Shown here piece after piece: positions 1 to 6,029 of a DNA stretch of 9,509 nucleotides; within the stretch, counting starts at the first letter, position 1, and every line of letters starts with the position of its first letter. The notes below the pieces were generated by a model, which saw only the letters and a program-made list of their open reading frames with translations, was not told the DNA's origin and did not search any database. Origin of the DNA: Octadecabacter sp. (GTDB taxonomy: Bacteria > Pseudomonadota > Alphaproteobacteria > Rhodobacterales > Rhodobacteraceae); NCBI GenBank assembly GCA_003533975.1, contig DQCL01000324.1, positions 1-9,509 on the forward strand, in the 5' to 3' direction. Made by a program: the position numbers and the translations under genes.

Positions 1-93
1 GCGAGAACCTTACGGTCCACTTCGATGCCAGCCAAGTTCAGGCCGTTGATGAAACGGGAATATGTCAGTGTTTCGTCAATTGAACGCACCGCA
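1..93 (-). pseudogene. Truncated rplT (L20) fragment, exact copy of part of the intact gene
   Basis: Read on the minus strand this encodes an internal L20 segment, from AVRSIDETL through EVDRKVLA, in the same frame as the intact gene. It matches 2366-2458 at all 93 positions, including silent codon positions. Homology stops sharply between 93 and 94 (the intact gene continues with different bases at 2459), so the N-terminal two-thirds of L20 is absent and there is no start codon. The left limit is unknown because the window begins inside the repeat; the remaining 3' end of rplT may lie further left. It is a non-functional remnant, an attachment-site-like scar, or an assembly artefact. Confidence 0.85.
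1..93. repeat. Direct repeat, left copy (pairs with 2366-2458)
   Basis: A perfect direct repeat of at least 93 bp, in the same orientation as the copy inside intact rplT. The two copies are 2365 bp apart and enclose the yceI gene and the cytochrome b561-YceI gene. Confidence 0.95.
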
Positions 94-148
94 ATATTTC
101 AAGACAGTCCCGTTTCGACGGCGGTGCTAGGCCACCACTTTCCCACTG

Positions 149-164
149 TGTGCATCTTTGCACA
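149..164. promoter_or_regulatory. Inverted repeat upstream of yceI, candidate operator
   Basis: A perfect 6-4-6 dyad, TGTGCA-tctt-TGCACA, about 95 bases before the yceI start. Its right half includes TTTGCACA (157-164), which also occurs on the minus strand at 2187-2180, ahead of the cytochrome b561-YceI gene. That the two sites share a regulator is inference. No convincing -35/-10 pair was seen between 94 and 259. Confidence 0.3.
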
Positions 165-259
165 GGTATTGTTACATGAACGCGAATTGCAAGGAATGTC
201 GAATGGGACCACACCTCAACCCCGCTTGTACGAAACCCTCACAACGAAACGAGTTCCTT

Positions 260-838
260 ATGAAAAACTTCCTCCTTACGACCGCACTGGGCGTGTCTGT
301 CGCTGCCGCAGCCACTGCAGAACCTGTTACCTACGTGCTCGACGCCTCGCACAGCCAGATCTTGTTCAGCTATAACCACCTTGGCTTTTCGCGCACGACA
401 GGCATGTTCTCTGGCTTTGAAGGCTCCATCGAGCTGGACGCCGAAGCGCCCGCCGCATCAAGCGTGTCGGTTTCTTTCCCTGCAGAAAGCTTAATGACTG
501 GATGGCCCGAGCGCGAAGGCCACTTTATGACCGACGACTTCTTTGGTGCCGCGGCCAACCCAACGGTGACATTCGCATCGACATCCATCGAAGTGACCGG
601 CGACAACACAGGCTTGATCACAGGCGATCTGACGATGAACGGCATCACCAAGCCCGTCGTTCTAGATGCCACGCTGAACCAGATGGCCGATCACCCGATG
701 GCGAACCTGCCTTGGGCCGGTTTTGACGCAACGGCCACGCTGCTGCGGTCCGATTTCGACATGGGGCAGTTCGCACCATACGTCAGCGACGAGATCGAAA
801 TCTATATCTCGATCGAAGCGATGGTCCCTGCAGAGTAA
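260..838 (+). CDS. Secreted YceI-family protein
   Basis: A 192-residue YceI-family protein (lipocalin-like beta barrel; characterised members bind isoprenoid or amphiphilic ligands in the periplasm). I chose ATG 260 over an in-frame start at 158 because it gives a classic signal peptide (MKNFLLTTALGVSVAAAATA, likely cut before EPVTY, around residue 20) and the usual family length; the ribosome-binding site is weak. Family features include YVLDASHSQILF at the mature N-terminus, a central FMTDDFFGAAANPTVTF segment matching the family's xFFDxxxxPxxxF pattern, and GDLTMNGITKPVVLDA before the C-terminal strands. It converges with a membrane cytochrome b561 carrying its own YceI domain. The ligand is not deducible. 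A role in redox-carrier or lipid handling beside cytochrome b561 is inference. Confidence 0.9.
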   Translation: MKNFLLTTALGVSVAAAATAEPVTYVLDASHSQILFSYNHLGFSRTTGMFSGFEGSIELDAEAPAASSVSVSFPAESLMTGWPEREGHFMTDDFFGAAANPTVTFASTSIEVTGDNTGLITGDLTMNGITKPVVLDATLNQMADHPMANLPWAGFDATATLLRSDFDMGQFAPYVSDEIEIYISIEAMVPAE

Positions 839-864
839 GCACAACCAACCCTACCACACAGGAT

Positions 865-894
865 AGGCCGCCGGATCGCTCCAGCGGCCTTTTT
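865..894 (+). terminator. Intrinsic terminator after yceI
   Basis: A 7-bp GC-rich stem (AGGCCGC 865-871 with GCGGCCT 884-890), one C-A mismatch, three more pairs and a TCGC loop, followed by a T run at 890-894. It starts 26 bases after the yceI stop. The opposite strand lacks a T run on the far side, so it probably serves yceI only. Confidence 0.85.
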
Positions 895-912
895 CGTGTC
901 TGCGATACAGGC

Positions 913-2097
913 TTACTCCGGCGCGGTGGCCGTCAGCGTGATGGCCACGTCAACGCCAAACCCGACCGAACTTTCGTCAGAATAGGCCGCACCCATTCCG
1001 AAATCCCGTCGGTCTAGCGTGGTCGCGCCCGACATCACGGCGACGCCGTCTGTCACCTCAAGATTGAATTCAAACGACACAGGCACCACTTGCCCGACAA
1101 GAGTAAGTTCACCAGCCGCATTGTGCCGTTCACCATCATTCCGCGCGATTTCACCTTGGTAAGTGGCTTGGCTAAAGGCTTCAACATCAAAGAACTCTGG
1201 ACCCTTGGCCTGATCTGTCACCGACCCAAGCGCCAACGAGGTGGTATCAATTATCGCCGTTACCTGCCCCCCGCCGCTTTCTGGATCATATTCGATTGCA
1301 GCTTGCCAATTGGTGAAAACGCCAACTACAGGGGCACCGATCTGCACAACTGTGATCGAGACACTTCCATCTTGCACAATCCATCCTTCGCCTTGAACCG
1401 CCTCCGATTGAATGCCTGTTTCCTCGGAGTGCGTTGGCGCAAAGAACACAACCACCCCGCCGATAGATACGACCCAGATCGCGAACGCCACAAACGCCGC
1501 GACAACGTGTGAGAGTCCGCCATTCTCAGGCGTTCCTGCTGCGGTGCCACGTACCATCCGCGCCAGTGTCGCATCGCGATCTACAACCGCGTGCTTAAGG
1601 GCGCCGCCAATATGTGCTGCAACAGTCGCGACGAGCACGATACCTGCAATCCAGTGAATAGCCGCCGCAGTTTCGGCGACTCCTTCGGACTTGGGCACGA
1701 ATGGAAGGTTTTGTCCGAAAGGCCACCAGATAGGAGCAAAACCAACCTCGGCCGAATGCATGACCCACCCTGAGAGCGGCAATACAAAGATTGCCACATA
1801 CAGCAACCAATGCGCGGTTTCTGCTGCGAACGTCTCGGCGCGGCGTTCTGGATGTATGGGAACCGGTCGCGGTTGCGAGATAGCCCAAAGCACCCTCAGC
1901 ACCGCCAGTCCGAGCACCAAGACACCGATCGTTTTATGTGTAGAATAAAGCAGTTGAAGAAAGCCTGCGGTTTCACCTGTCCTTGGCGTAAACTTTCCAA
2001 CAAGGCCCAAGGCAATATCGGCCAACACCAAGAGTGCAATCGACCAATGAAAAAAACGGGCAACGGCCCCATATCGGGTGGATGTATTGACGAGCAT
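913..2097 (-). CDS. Cytochrome b561 / YceI fusion membrane protein
   Basis: A 394-residue two-domain protein. ATG 2097 was preferred over an open frame reaching 2244 because the extra 49 residues look non-coding and a GAGAG element lies just upstream. The N-terminal half is a bacterial cytochrome b561 (di-haem membrane quinol oxidoreductase family): helices around residues 14-34, 54-73, 93-113 and 147-168, with candidate haem-ligand histidines at 17 (FFHWS), 54 (STHKT), 148 (IHWIAG) and 162 (AAHIG). H96, H114 and H169 are also present. A fifth helix (about 197-219) leads into a YceI domain (about 239-394) with IDTTSLALGS and AKGPEFFDVEAF typical of the family. The architecture places YceI in the periplasm, tethered to the haem domain. 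It may move electrons to or from a lipophilic carrier held by YceI; this is inference. Confidence 0.88.
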   Translation of the reverse strand: MLVNTSTRYGAVARFFHWSIALLVLADIALGLVGKFTPRTGETAGFLQLLYSTHKTIGVLVLGLAVLRVLWAISQPRPVPIHPERRAETFAAETAHWLLYVAIFVLPLSGWVMHSAEVGFAPIWWPFGQNLPFVPKSEGVAETAAAIHWIAGIVLVATVAAHIGGALKHAVVDRDATLARMVRGTAAGTPENGGLSHVVAAFVAFAIWVVSIGGVVVFFAPTHSEETGIQSEAVQGEGWIVQDGSVSITVVQIGAPVVGVFTNWQAAIEYDPESGGGQVTAIIDTTSLALGSVTDQAKGPEFFDVEAFSQATYQGEIARNDGERHNAAGELTLVGQVVPVSFEFNLEVTDGVAVMSGATTLDRRDFGMGAAYSDESSVGFGVDVAITLTATAPE

Positions 2098-2170
2098 CTG
2101 TCTCTCACTGTTTTGGCGTATGCCACGCGCGATATAGCAACCGCGTGACACGGTACATTCCACTATAACA

Positions 2171-2187
2171 CACATGAGATGTGCAAA
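2171..2187 (-). promoter_or_regulatory. Dyad plus TTTGCACA upstream of the cytochrome b561-YceI gene
   Basis: CACAT-gag-ATGTG (2171-2183) is a perfect 5-3-5 dyad. It overlaps TTTGCACA read on the minus strand (2187-2180), the same octamer seen at the yceI dyad at a similar distance (about 82 versus 95 bases from the start codon). A TATAGT sequence lies just downstream on the minus strand, but no good -35 element is at standard spacing. A regulatory role is tentative. Confidence 0.25.
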
Positions 2188-2243
2188 TTGTGAGAGCTGG
2201 TCGTTTCGCCCCCCTTCTTGCTGGCGTGACGGGCAACAACGCA

Positions 2244-2272
2244 AAAGGCCGCCCCATTACAGGGCGGCCTTT
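2244..2272 (-). terminator. Intrinsic terminator of the rpmI-rplT operon
   Basis: An uninterrupted 11-bp stem (AAAGGCCGCCC paired with GGGCGGCCTTT) with a 7-base loop, 23 bases beyond the rplT stop. On the minus strand it ends in TTTT. It cleanly separates the ribosomal operon from the leftward genes, so rplT is not co-transcribed with whatever follows. Confidence 0.85.
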
Positions 2273-2295
2273 CTAAATTTCAGCGTTGTTGTGGC

Positions 2296-2655
2296 TTACG
2301 CCATTGCAGCTTGTGCTTTTTCAACAATCGCACCGAATGCATCAGGCTCGTTGACGGCAAGATCGGCGAGAACCTTACGGTCCACTTCGATGCCAGCCAA
2401 GTTCAGGCCGTTGATGAAACGGGAATATGTCAGTGTTTCGTCAATTGAACGCACCGCAGCGTTGATACGCTGGATCCACAAAGCGCGGAAGTTGCGCTTA
2501 CGGTTGTGACGGTCGCGTGTTGCGTATTGGTTCGCCTTATCGACGGCCTGACGCGCAACTTTGAATGTCGTAGAGCGACGGCCATAATAGCCTTTCGCCT
2601 GGTCTACGACCTTCTTGTGACGACGATGAGTGACTGTACCACCTTTAACTCGCAT
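2296..2655 (-). CDS. rplT: 50S ribosomal protein L20
   Basis: A 119-residue, strongly basic L20 of full normal length. Family hallmarks are [16 protein letters not shown] at the N-terminus, [19 protein letters not shown], and [21 protein letters not shown] before the conserved C-terminal RNA-binding domain ([20 protein letters not shown]). L20 binds 23S rRNA early in assembly of the large subunit. A near-consensus AAGGAGG (2663-2669), 7 bases before the ATG, overlaps the rpmI stop codon, so translation of the two is probably coupled. The gene is intact, but bases 2366-2458 also exist as a stray copy at the left edge of the window. pheS usually follows rplT in bacteria, but here a terminator and an unrelated gene follow. 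Confidence 0.98.
   Translation of the reverse strand: MRVKGGTVTHRRHKKVVDQAKGYYGRRSTTFKVARQAVDKANQYATRDRHNRKRNFRALWIQRINAAVRSIDETLTYSRFINGLNLAGIEVDRKVLADLAVNEPDAFGAIVEKAQAAMA
2366..2458. repeat. Direct repeat, right copy, inside intact rplT
   Basis: Identical to 1-93. Here it is the normal internal coding sequence of L20, in frame with the flanking codons on both sides. Confidence 0.95.
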
Positions 2656-2667
2656 ATCAGATCCTCC

Positions 2668-2868
2668 TTAGCGCGCGTATGGCATCATGCCCTTGATGAT
2701 CTTCGCATCAGGGGCTGAAAGGGTTGTTGTGCCGCGTGCGTTACGCAGGAACTTGTTAGAGCGTTTGATCATACCGTGCTGTTTGCCAGCTTGGGATGCT
2801 TTGACTTTGCCAGAGGCAGTCATCTTGAACCGCTTTTTGCAGCTCGATTTGGTCTTCATCTTGGGCAT
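2668..2868 (-). CDS. rpmI: 50S ribosomal protein L35
   Basis: A 66-residue basic L35 of standard length, beginning [20 protein letters not shown] and ending in [11 protein letters not shown]. Start 2868 was chosen over the in-frame ATG at 2874 because an AGAGGAG element (2875-2881) sits 6 bases before 2868 but directly abuts 2874, and because L35 proteins begin MPKMKT. It is a structural protein of the large subunit. It is the first gene of an rpmI-rplT operon with a 12-base gap to rplT. The 121 bases upstream contain only a small hairpin (2931-2943) and no strong promoter match. Confidence 0.97.
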   Translation of the reverse strand: MPKMKTKSSCKKRFKMTASGKVKASQAGKQHGMIKRSNKFLRNARGTTTLSAPDAKIIKGMMPYAR

Positions 2869-2989
2869 TTCCATCTCCTCTTAGGGTAGGTGCGAAAACG
2901 CGACTCGGCATGCCACTTAAGCCGGACGCGCGGTTGGAAACCGGTGATTAGCCGAGGTGATGTTTTATGGCAAGTAGATTCGCAGTAAA

Positions 2990-3214
2990 TTAGTTGATGT
3001 AGCGGCCAACAACGTTCACGAAGACATCTGGGATGTCGCTGATCGCATAACCGCTAGGTTTTTCTTTCACAGCCAACGCCACAAGCCCACCGGCGACCAT
3101 AATCGCAATCGCCGCGGCCCTCGGCACACGCCCATCCGCCAAAGAGCCCATAATAGACGGAATCGAAAAACCGCCCACTACAAGACCGACCACCAACATA
3201 AGATCCGGATCCAT
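2990..3214 (-). CDS. Conserved small two-helix membrane protein of unknown function
   Basis: A 74-residue protein with two predicted membrane helices (about residues 5-25, LMLVVGLVVGGFSIPSIMGS, and 33-50, AAAIAIMVAGGLVALAV) joined by a short charged turn (ADGRVPR), and a soluble tail ending in IPDVFVNVVGRYIN. ATG 3214 was chosen over a TTG at 3232: it puts a GGGG stretch about 8 bases upstream and removes an odd N-terminus. It starts 33 bases after the pyk stop on the same strand with no terminator between, so it is likely co-transcribed with pyk. I recall similar short proteins in Rhodobacterales genomes, often near pyk, but no function is known to me. Confidence 0.75.
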   Translation of the reverse strand: MDPDLMLVVGLVVGGFSIPSIMGSLADGRVPRAAAIAIMVAGGLVALAVKEKPSGYAISDIPDVFVNVVGRYIN

Positions 3215-3247
3215 AAATTTACCCCAACTCAAACAGTTGAGAAAACA

Positions 3248-4699
3248 TTACTCCGAAGTTGCAGCCAAAATCAAATTTTCGTCGCAGGGCGCAACGCGCA
3301 AAATGTTTGTGCTGCCCGGTGTATTAAATGGAACACCCGCTGTCACAACAACCAAGTCGCTCTTTTCAGCAACTCCTGTGGCCAAAGCGGACCGCACCGC
3401 TTCGAGTACGGCCGTCTTAAAGCGGTCGACAACTTTGTCGGTCATCACACAATTCGTACCCCAGCTGAGAGCGAGACGACGAACCGTTTTGATGTCGCTG
3501 GACATTACGATGATCGGCACACGTGGGCGTTCGCGCACCGTGAGCAGTGCTGTTGTACCAGATTGGGAGTAACAACAGATCGCCTTGATGTCCGCTGTTT
3601 CCGCAATCTCACGCGCGGCGGCTACGATACCATCCGCGACCGAGCGGCCAGACGTTCTCCGGCTTGCTTCGATAATCTGGGTATAGGTCGGGTCAGCTTC
3701 GACTTCGACCGCGACGTTGTTCATCGTCGTCACCGCTTCGATCGGAAAGTCGCCCGCCGCGGATTCCGCAGACAACATGATCGCATCGGCCCCCTCGTAG
3801 ATTGCGGTCGCGACGTCTGAGACTTCGGCACGGGTTGGCATCGGGGACTCAATCATCGACTCAAGCATTTGCGTCGCAACGATTACAGGCTTAGCCGCAG
3901 CTCGGCTTTTCCGGATCAACTGCTTCTGAATAGGTGGTACGTTTTGAACGGGCAATTCGACGCCCAGGTCACCACGGGCAACCATAATGCCATCAGACAC
4001 GGCAAGAATATCGTCAAACGCTGCAACTGCGGAGGGTTTTTCGATTTTGGACAGGATCGCAGCGCGGCCTTTGGCCAATGCGCGTGCCTGCTCTACGTCT
4101 GCAGGGCGCTGTACGAATGACAATGCCAGCCAATCCACCCCCAGCTCGCAAACAAACTCTAGATCTTTCAGATCTTTTTCCGACAGCGCGGCAAGCGGTA
4201 GCACAACGTCAGGAACATTCACGCCTTTACGGTTTGAAATGGCACCTGCAACCAGAACTTCACAATCCGCGAAGTCACGACCACATTCTTTGACGCGCAG
4301 TTTGATTTTTCCGTCATTCACCAACAGGTGCGCACCCGGCTCAAGTGCGTCGAAAATTTCTTTATGTGGCAGCTGCACACGCTCAGATGTTCCCAGCGCG
4401 TCATCCAGATCAAGACGGAACGCCTGGCCAACAACCAAATCTTCCCCGTCGTCATTTGCAAACACGCCAACCCGCAGTTTTGGGCCCTGAAGATCAGCCA
4501 AAATGGAAATCGTGCTGTTGAGGTCTTTCTCAACCTTCCGAATAATCTCATGACGGGCTTTGATTTCCGCGTGGTCGCCGTGGCTCATGTTCAAGCGGAA
4601 AACATCGGCTCCGGCTTCATGCAATGCACGGATCATTTTGTAGTCGTTGGAGGCAGGGCCTAATGTGGCAACAATCTTGACATTGCGATCACGTTTCAT
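3248..4699 (-). CDS. pyk: Pyruvate kinase
   Basis: A 483-residue pyruvate kinase of typical bacterial length, converting phosphoenolpyruvate and ADP to pyruvate and ATP as the last step of glycolysis and the Entner-Doudoroff route. Start 4699 is supported by TGAGGAA 7 bases upstream and by the family-like N-terminus MKRDRNVKIVATLGPAS; an upstream in-frame ATG at 4786 would add an implausible 29 residues. Visible catalytic features are FRLNMSHG (residues 34-41), SKIEK with K218 and the metal ligand E220, MVARGDLGVE with D244, TQMLES with T276, and TRAEVSDVA. The potassium-site segment reads DLQGPKLRVG (69-78), with Lys at the position equivalent to Glu117 of rabbit muscle enzyme, the pattern of K+-independent pyruvate kinases. 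It diverges from the amidohydrolase-family gene across 113 bases. Confidence 0.98.
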   Translation of the reverse strand: MKRDRNVKIVATLGPASNDYKMIRALHEAGADVFRLNMSHGDHAEIKARHEIIRKVEKDLNSTISILADLQGPKLRVGVFANDDGEDLVVGQAFRLDLDDALGTSERVQLPHKEIFDALEPGAHLLVNDGKIKLRVKECGRDFADCEVLVAGAISNRKGVNVPDVVLPLAALSEKDLKDLEFVCELGVDWLALSFVQRPADVEQARALAKGRAAILSKIEKPSAVAAFDDILAVSDGIMVARGDLGVELPVQNVPPIQKQLIRKSRAAAKPVIVATQMLESMIESPMPTRAEVSDVATAIYEGADAIMLSAESAAGDFPIEAVTTMNNVAVEVEADPTYTQIIEASRRTSGRSVADGIVAAAREIAETADIKAICCYSQSGTTALLTVRERPRVPIIVMSSDIKTVRRLALSWGTNCVMTDKVVDRFKTAVLEAVRSALATGVAEKSDLVVVTAGVPFNTPGSTNILRVAPCDENLILAATSE

Positions 4700-4738
4700 G
4701 GTGGTATTCCTCAGGTTCGGCGGCATTTGCGAACGGCA

Positions 4739-4750
4739 GTTACCGCTAAC
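4739..4750. promoter_or_regulatory. LacI-type operator-like dyad in the pyk leader
   Basis: The sequence fits GTTAnCGnTAAC, the CG-centred dyad typical of LacI-family regulators. It lies about 40 bases before the pyk start and just downstream of the candidate promoter, where a bound repressor would block pyk transcription. LacI-family regulators of central carbon metabolism are known in Alphaproteobacteria (CceR in Rhodobacter, PckR in Sinorhizobium). Assignment to one of them is inference. Confidence 0.4.
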
Positions 4751-4754
4751 GGTT

Positions 4755-4771
4755 TGCGGTCTTATACCGCA
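4755..4771. promoter_or_regulatory. Inverted repeat over the candidate pyk -10 element
   Basis: A perfect 6-5-6 dyad, TGCGGT-cttat-ACCGCA. Its centre is the TATAAG proposed as the pyk -10 element on the minus strand, and it lies 4 bases from the LacI-like dyad. It could be an operator or an RNA hairpin in a transcript running rightward. Confidence 0.3.
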
Positions 4772-4788
4772 TTCTACTGCACCCACAA
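4761..4788 (-). promoter_or_regulatory. Candidate pyk promoter
   Basis: On the minus strand TTGTGG (4788-4783) and TATAAG (4766-4761) are 16 bases apart, with the ATG about 60 bases further on. The -10 match is good (5 of 6) and the -35 match is poor (3 of 6). Confidence 0.35.
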
Positions 4789-4812
4789 CTGCCTCAAACG
4801 GATAACGAAACT

Positions 4813-5577
4813 ATGACAACGGCATCATTTGAACCATTTAGCATACATGGCGCCAATCGGCGGTCCCGCTGGTTAATCACTTGCGACCATGCATCCAATG
4901 CTGTTCCGCCGTGTATTGGGGGTGGTTCTTTAGGGTTGCCCGACGAAGACATGCAACGCCATATCGCCTATGATGTTGGCGCGGCAGGTGTAACGCGGGC
5001 TTTGGCCGATGCTCTAGGCGCCCCTGCAGTTCTTTCGAACTTCTCGCGTATGGTGATTGATCCGAACCGTGGGCTGAATGACCCGACACTTTTAATGAAG
5101 CTCTATGATGGGTCTGTTATTCCCGCAAATCGCAATGCGGACGCCATTGAAAAAGCCCGCCGCGTGGATGCGTTCTATTCTCCGTACCATAACGCATATG
5201 CCGAATTAGCCGCGCGGCAAGGCGATACCGTGATCGTTGCGGTACACAGTTTCACACCGCAATTGAATGGCCGCCCGCCGCGTCCGTGGCATATCGGTAT
5301 TTTGCATGCGTTTGATGACCGTTTATCCAATGCGCTTCTTGGCCTGCTAAATAAAGAAGACGGCCTATGCGTCGGCGACAATGAGCCCTACGCTGGCCAT
5401 CTTCCCGGTGATGCAATTGATCGTCATGCGTTACAAACCAGCCGTGCCAATACATTAATTGAATTGCGCAGCGACCTTATCGAAACAGCAGACCAGCAAG
5501 TCGCTTGGGCCAAACGACTGGCCCCTATCCTGACCAAAGCCCTAATCCAGATGGAGACCTCAGATGCCAAAGATTGA
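4813..5577 (+). CDS. N-formylglutamate amidohydrolase family protein
   Basis: A 254-residue protein of the N-formylglutamate amidohydrolase family; characterised members hydrolyse N-formyl-L-glutamate to glutamate and formate in histidine breakdown. Family features are WLITCDHASNAVP (residues 20-32, with D25 and H26 in the probable metal site), HIAYDVGA (50-57), SNFSRMVIDPNRGLND (75-90), VAVHSFTP with H145, and ELRSDLI near the C-terminus. No signal peptide is visible, so it should be cytoplasmic. The ribosome-binding site is weak. It overlaps the DUF1244 gene by 14 bases. No histidine-utilisation genes are nearby, so the true substrate may be another N-acylated or N-formylated amino acid. 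The family call is firm and the substrate is not. Confidence 0.85.
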   Translation: MTTASFEPFSIHGANRRSRWLITCDHASNAVPPCIGGGSLGLPDEDMQRHIAYDVGAAGVTRALADALGAPAVLSNFSRMVIDPNRGLNDPTLLMKLYDGSVIPANRNADAIEKARRVDAFYSPYHNAYAELAARQGDTVIVAVHSFTPQLNGRPPRPWHIGILHAFDDRLSNALLGLLNKEDGLCVGDNEPYAGHLPGDAIDRHALQTSRANTLIELRSDLIETADQQVAWAKRLAPILTKALIQMETSDAKD

Positions 5578-5890
5578 TGCCCGAACTCAAGTCGAACTCG
5601 AAGCGGCCGCATTTCGCCGGCTACAAAAACACCTGATGGAAGACCGAACAGACGTTCAAAATATAGACATGATGAACCTCGCAGGATTTTGCCGGAATTG
5701 CCTGAGCCGCTGGTACCAAGAGGCAGCAGCAGAGCACGGCATCGAAATGTCAAAGGACGAAGGCCGCGAAGCATTCTACGGGATGACCATGGCGCAATGG
5801 AAAGCTGACTATCAAACCGATTCGACACCGGAAAAGGACGCCGCATTTCGCGTGGCCTTCGACGAAAACGTCACCCAAAAAGGCGGCTAA
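5564..5890 (+). CDS. DUF1244 domain protein
   Basis: A 108-residue member of the DUF1244 family, recognised by RTDVQNIDMMNLAGFCRNC (residues 28-46) followed by LSRWY, and by the downstream segment GREAFYGMTMAQWKADYQ. C43 and C46 form a CxxC that could bind a metal or be redox active; this is inference. The protein is soluble and mostly helical. The start at 5564 has GGAG 7 bases upstream and lies inside the last codons of the amidohydrolase-family gene, so the pair is translationally coupled and probably functionally linked. The family has no established biochemical role that I know of. The length is normal and there is no sign of damage. Confidence 0.92.
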   Translation: MPKIDARTQVELEAAAFRRLQKHLMEDRTDVQNIDMMNLAGFCRNCLSRWYQEAAAEHGIEMSKDEGREAFYGMTMAQWKADYQTDSTPEKDAAFRVAFDENVTQKGG

Positions 5891-5953
5891 CTTCGACAAT
5901 TCGACCTAAACTGCACCGATTGTTGACCGGATATCGACCATTGCGGCAAAAGT

Positions 5954-5982
5954 TTGACACCTCGGGCCTGTTTCTGTTTCAA
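5954..5982 (+). promoter_or_regulatory. Possible promoter before the 94-residue gene
   Basis: A perfect -35 hexamer TTGACA (5954-5959) is followed at 17 bases by TTTCAA, a poor -10 match (3 of 6). It is about 50 bases before the proposed ATG at 6030. Weak support. Confidence 0.25.
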
Positions 5983-6029
5983 CAACGCATGGACACGCGG
6001 GATTGTCTGCGCGGAATAAGGTTATTGTT

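Noticed and set aside
158..259. N-terminal extension of yceI to an ATG at 158
   Set aside because: It would bury the signal peptide behind 34 residues with no family similarity; ATG 260 gives a normal secreted YceI.
2098..2244. N-terminal extension of the cytochrome b561-YceI gene
   Set aside because: The extra residues are cysteine- and arginine-rich without membrane or family character, and the segment holds likely promoter sequence and touches the rplT terminator.
94..2295. A full mobile element with integrase or transposase
   Set aside because: Only the two YceI genes are present; no recombinase, terminal inverted repeat or short target duplication was found inside the segment.
2931..2943. 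Small CGGTT-gga-AACCG hairpin upstream of rpmI as a terminator or ribosomal-protein leader
   Set aside because: A five-base stem without a T tract; I know of no established L20 or L35 leader motif that matches it.
3237..4663. Several long plus-strand open frames across pyk
   Set aside because: They are antisense shadows of a complete, motif-rich pyruvate kinase gene.
4700..4786. N-terminal extension of pyruvate kinase
   Set aside because: It overlaps the candidate promoter, and the ATG at 4699 has a good ribosome-binding site and a family-like N-terminus.
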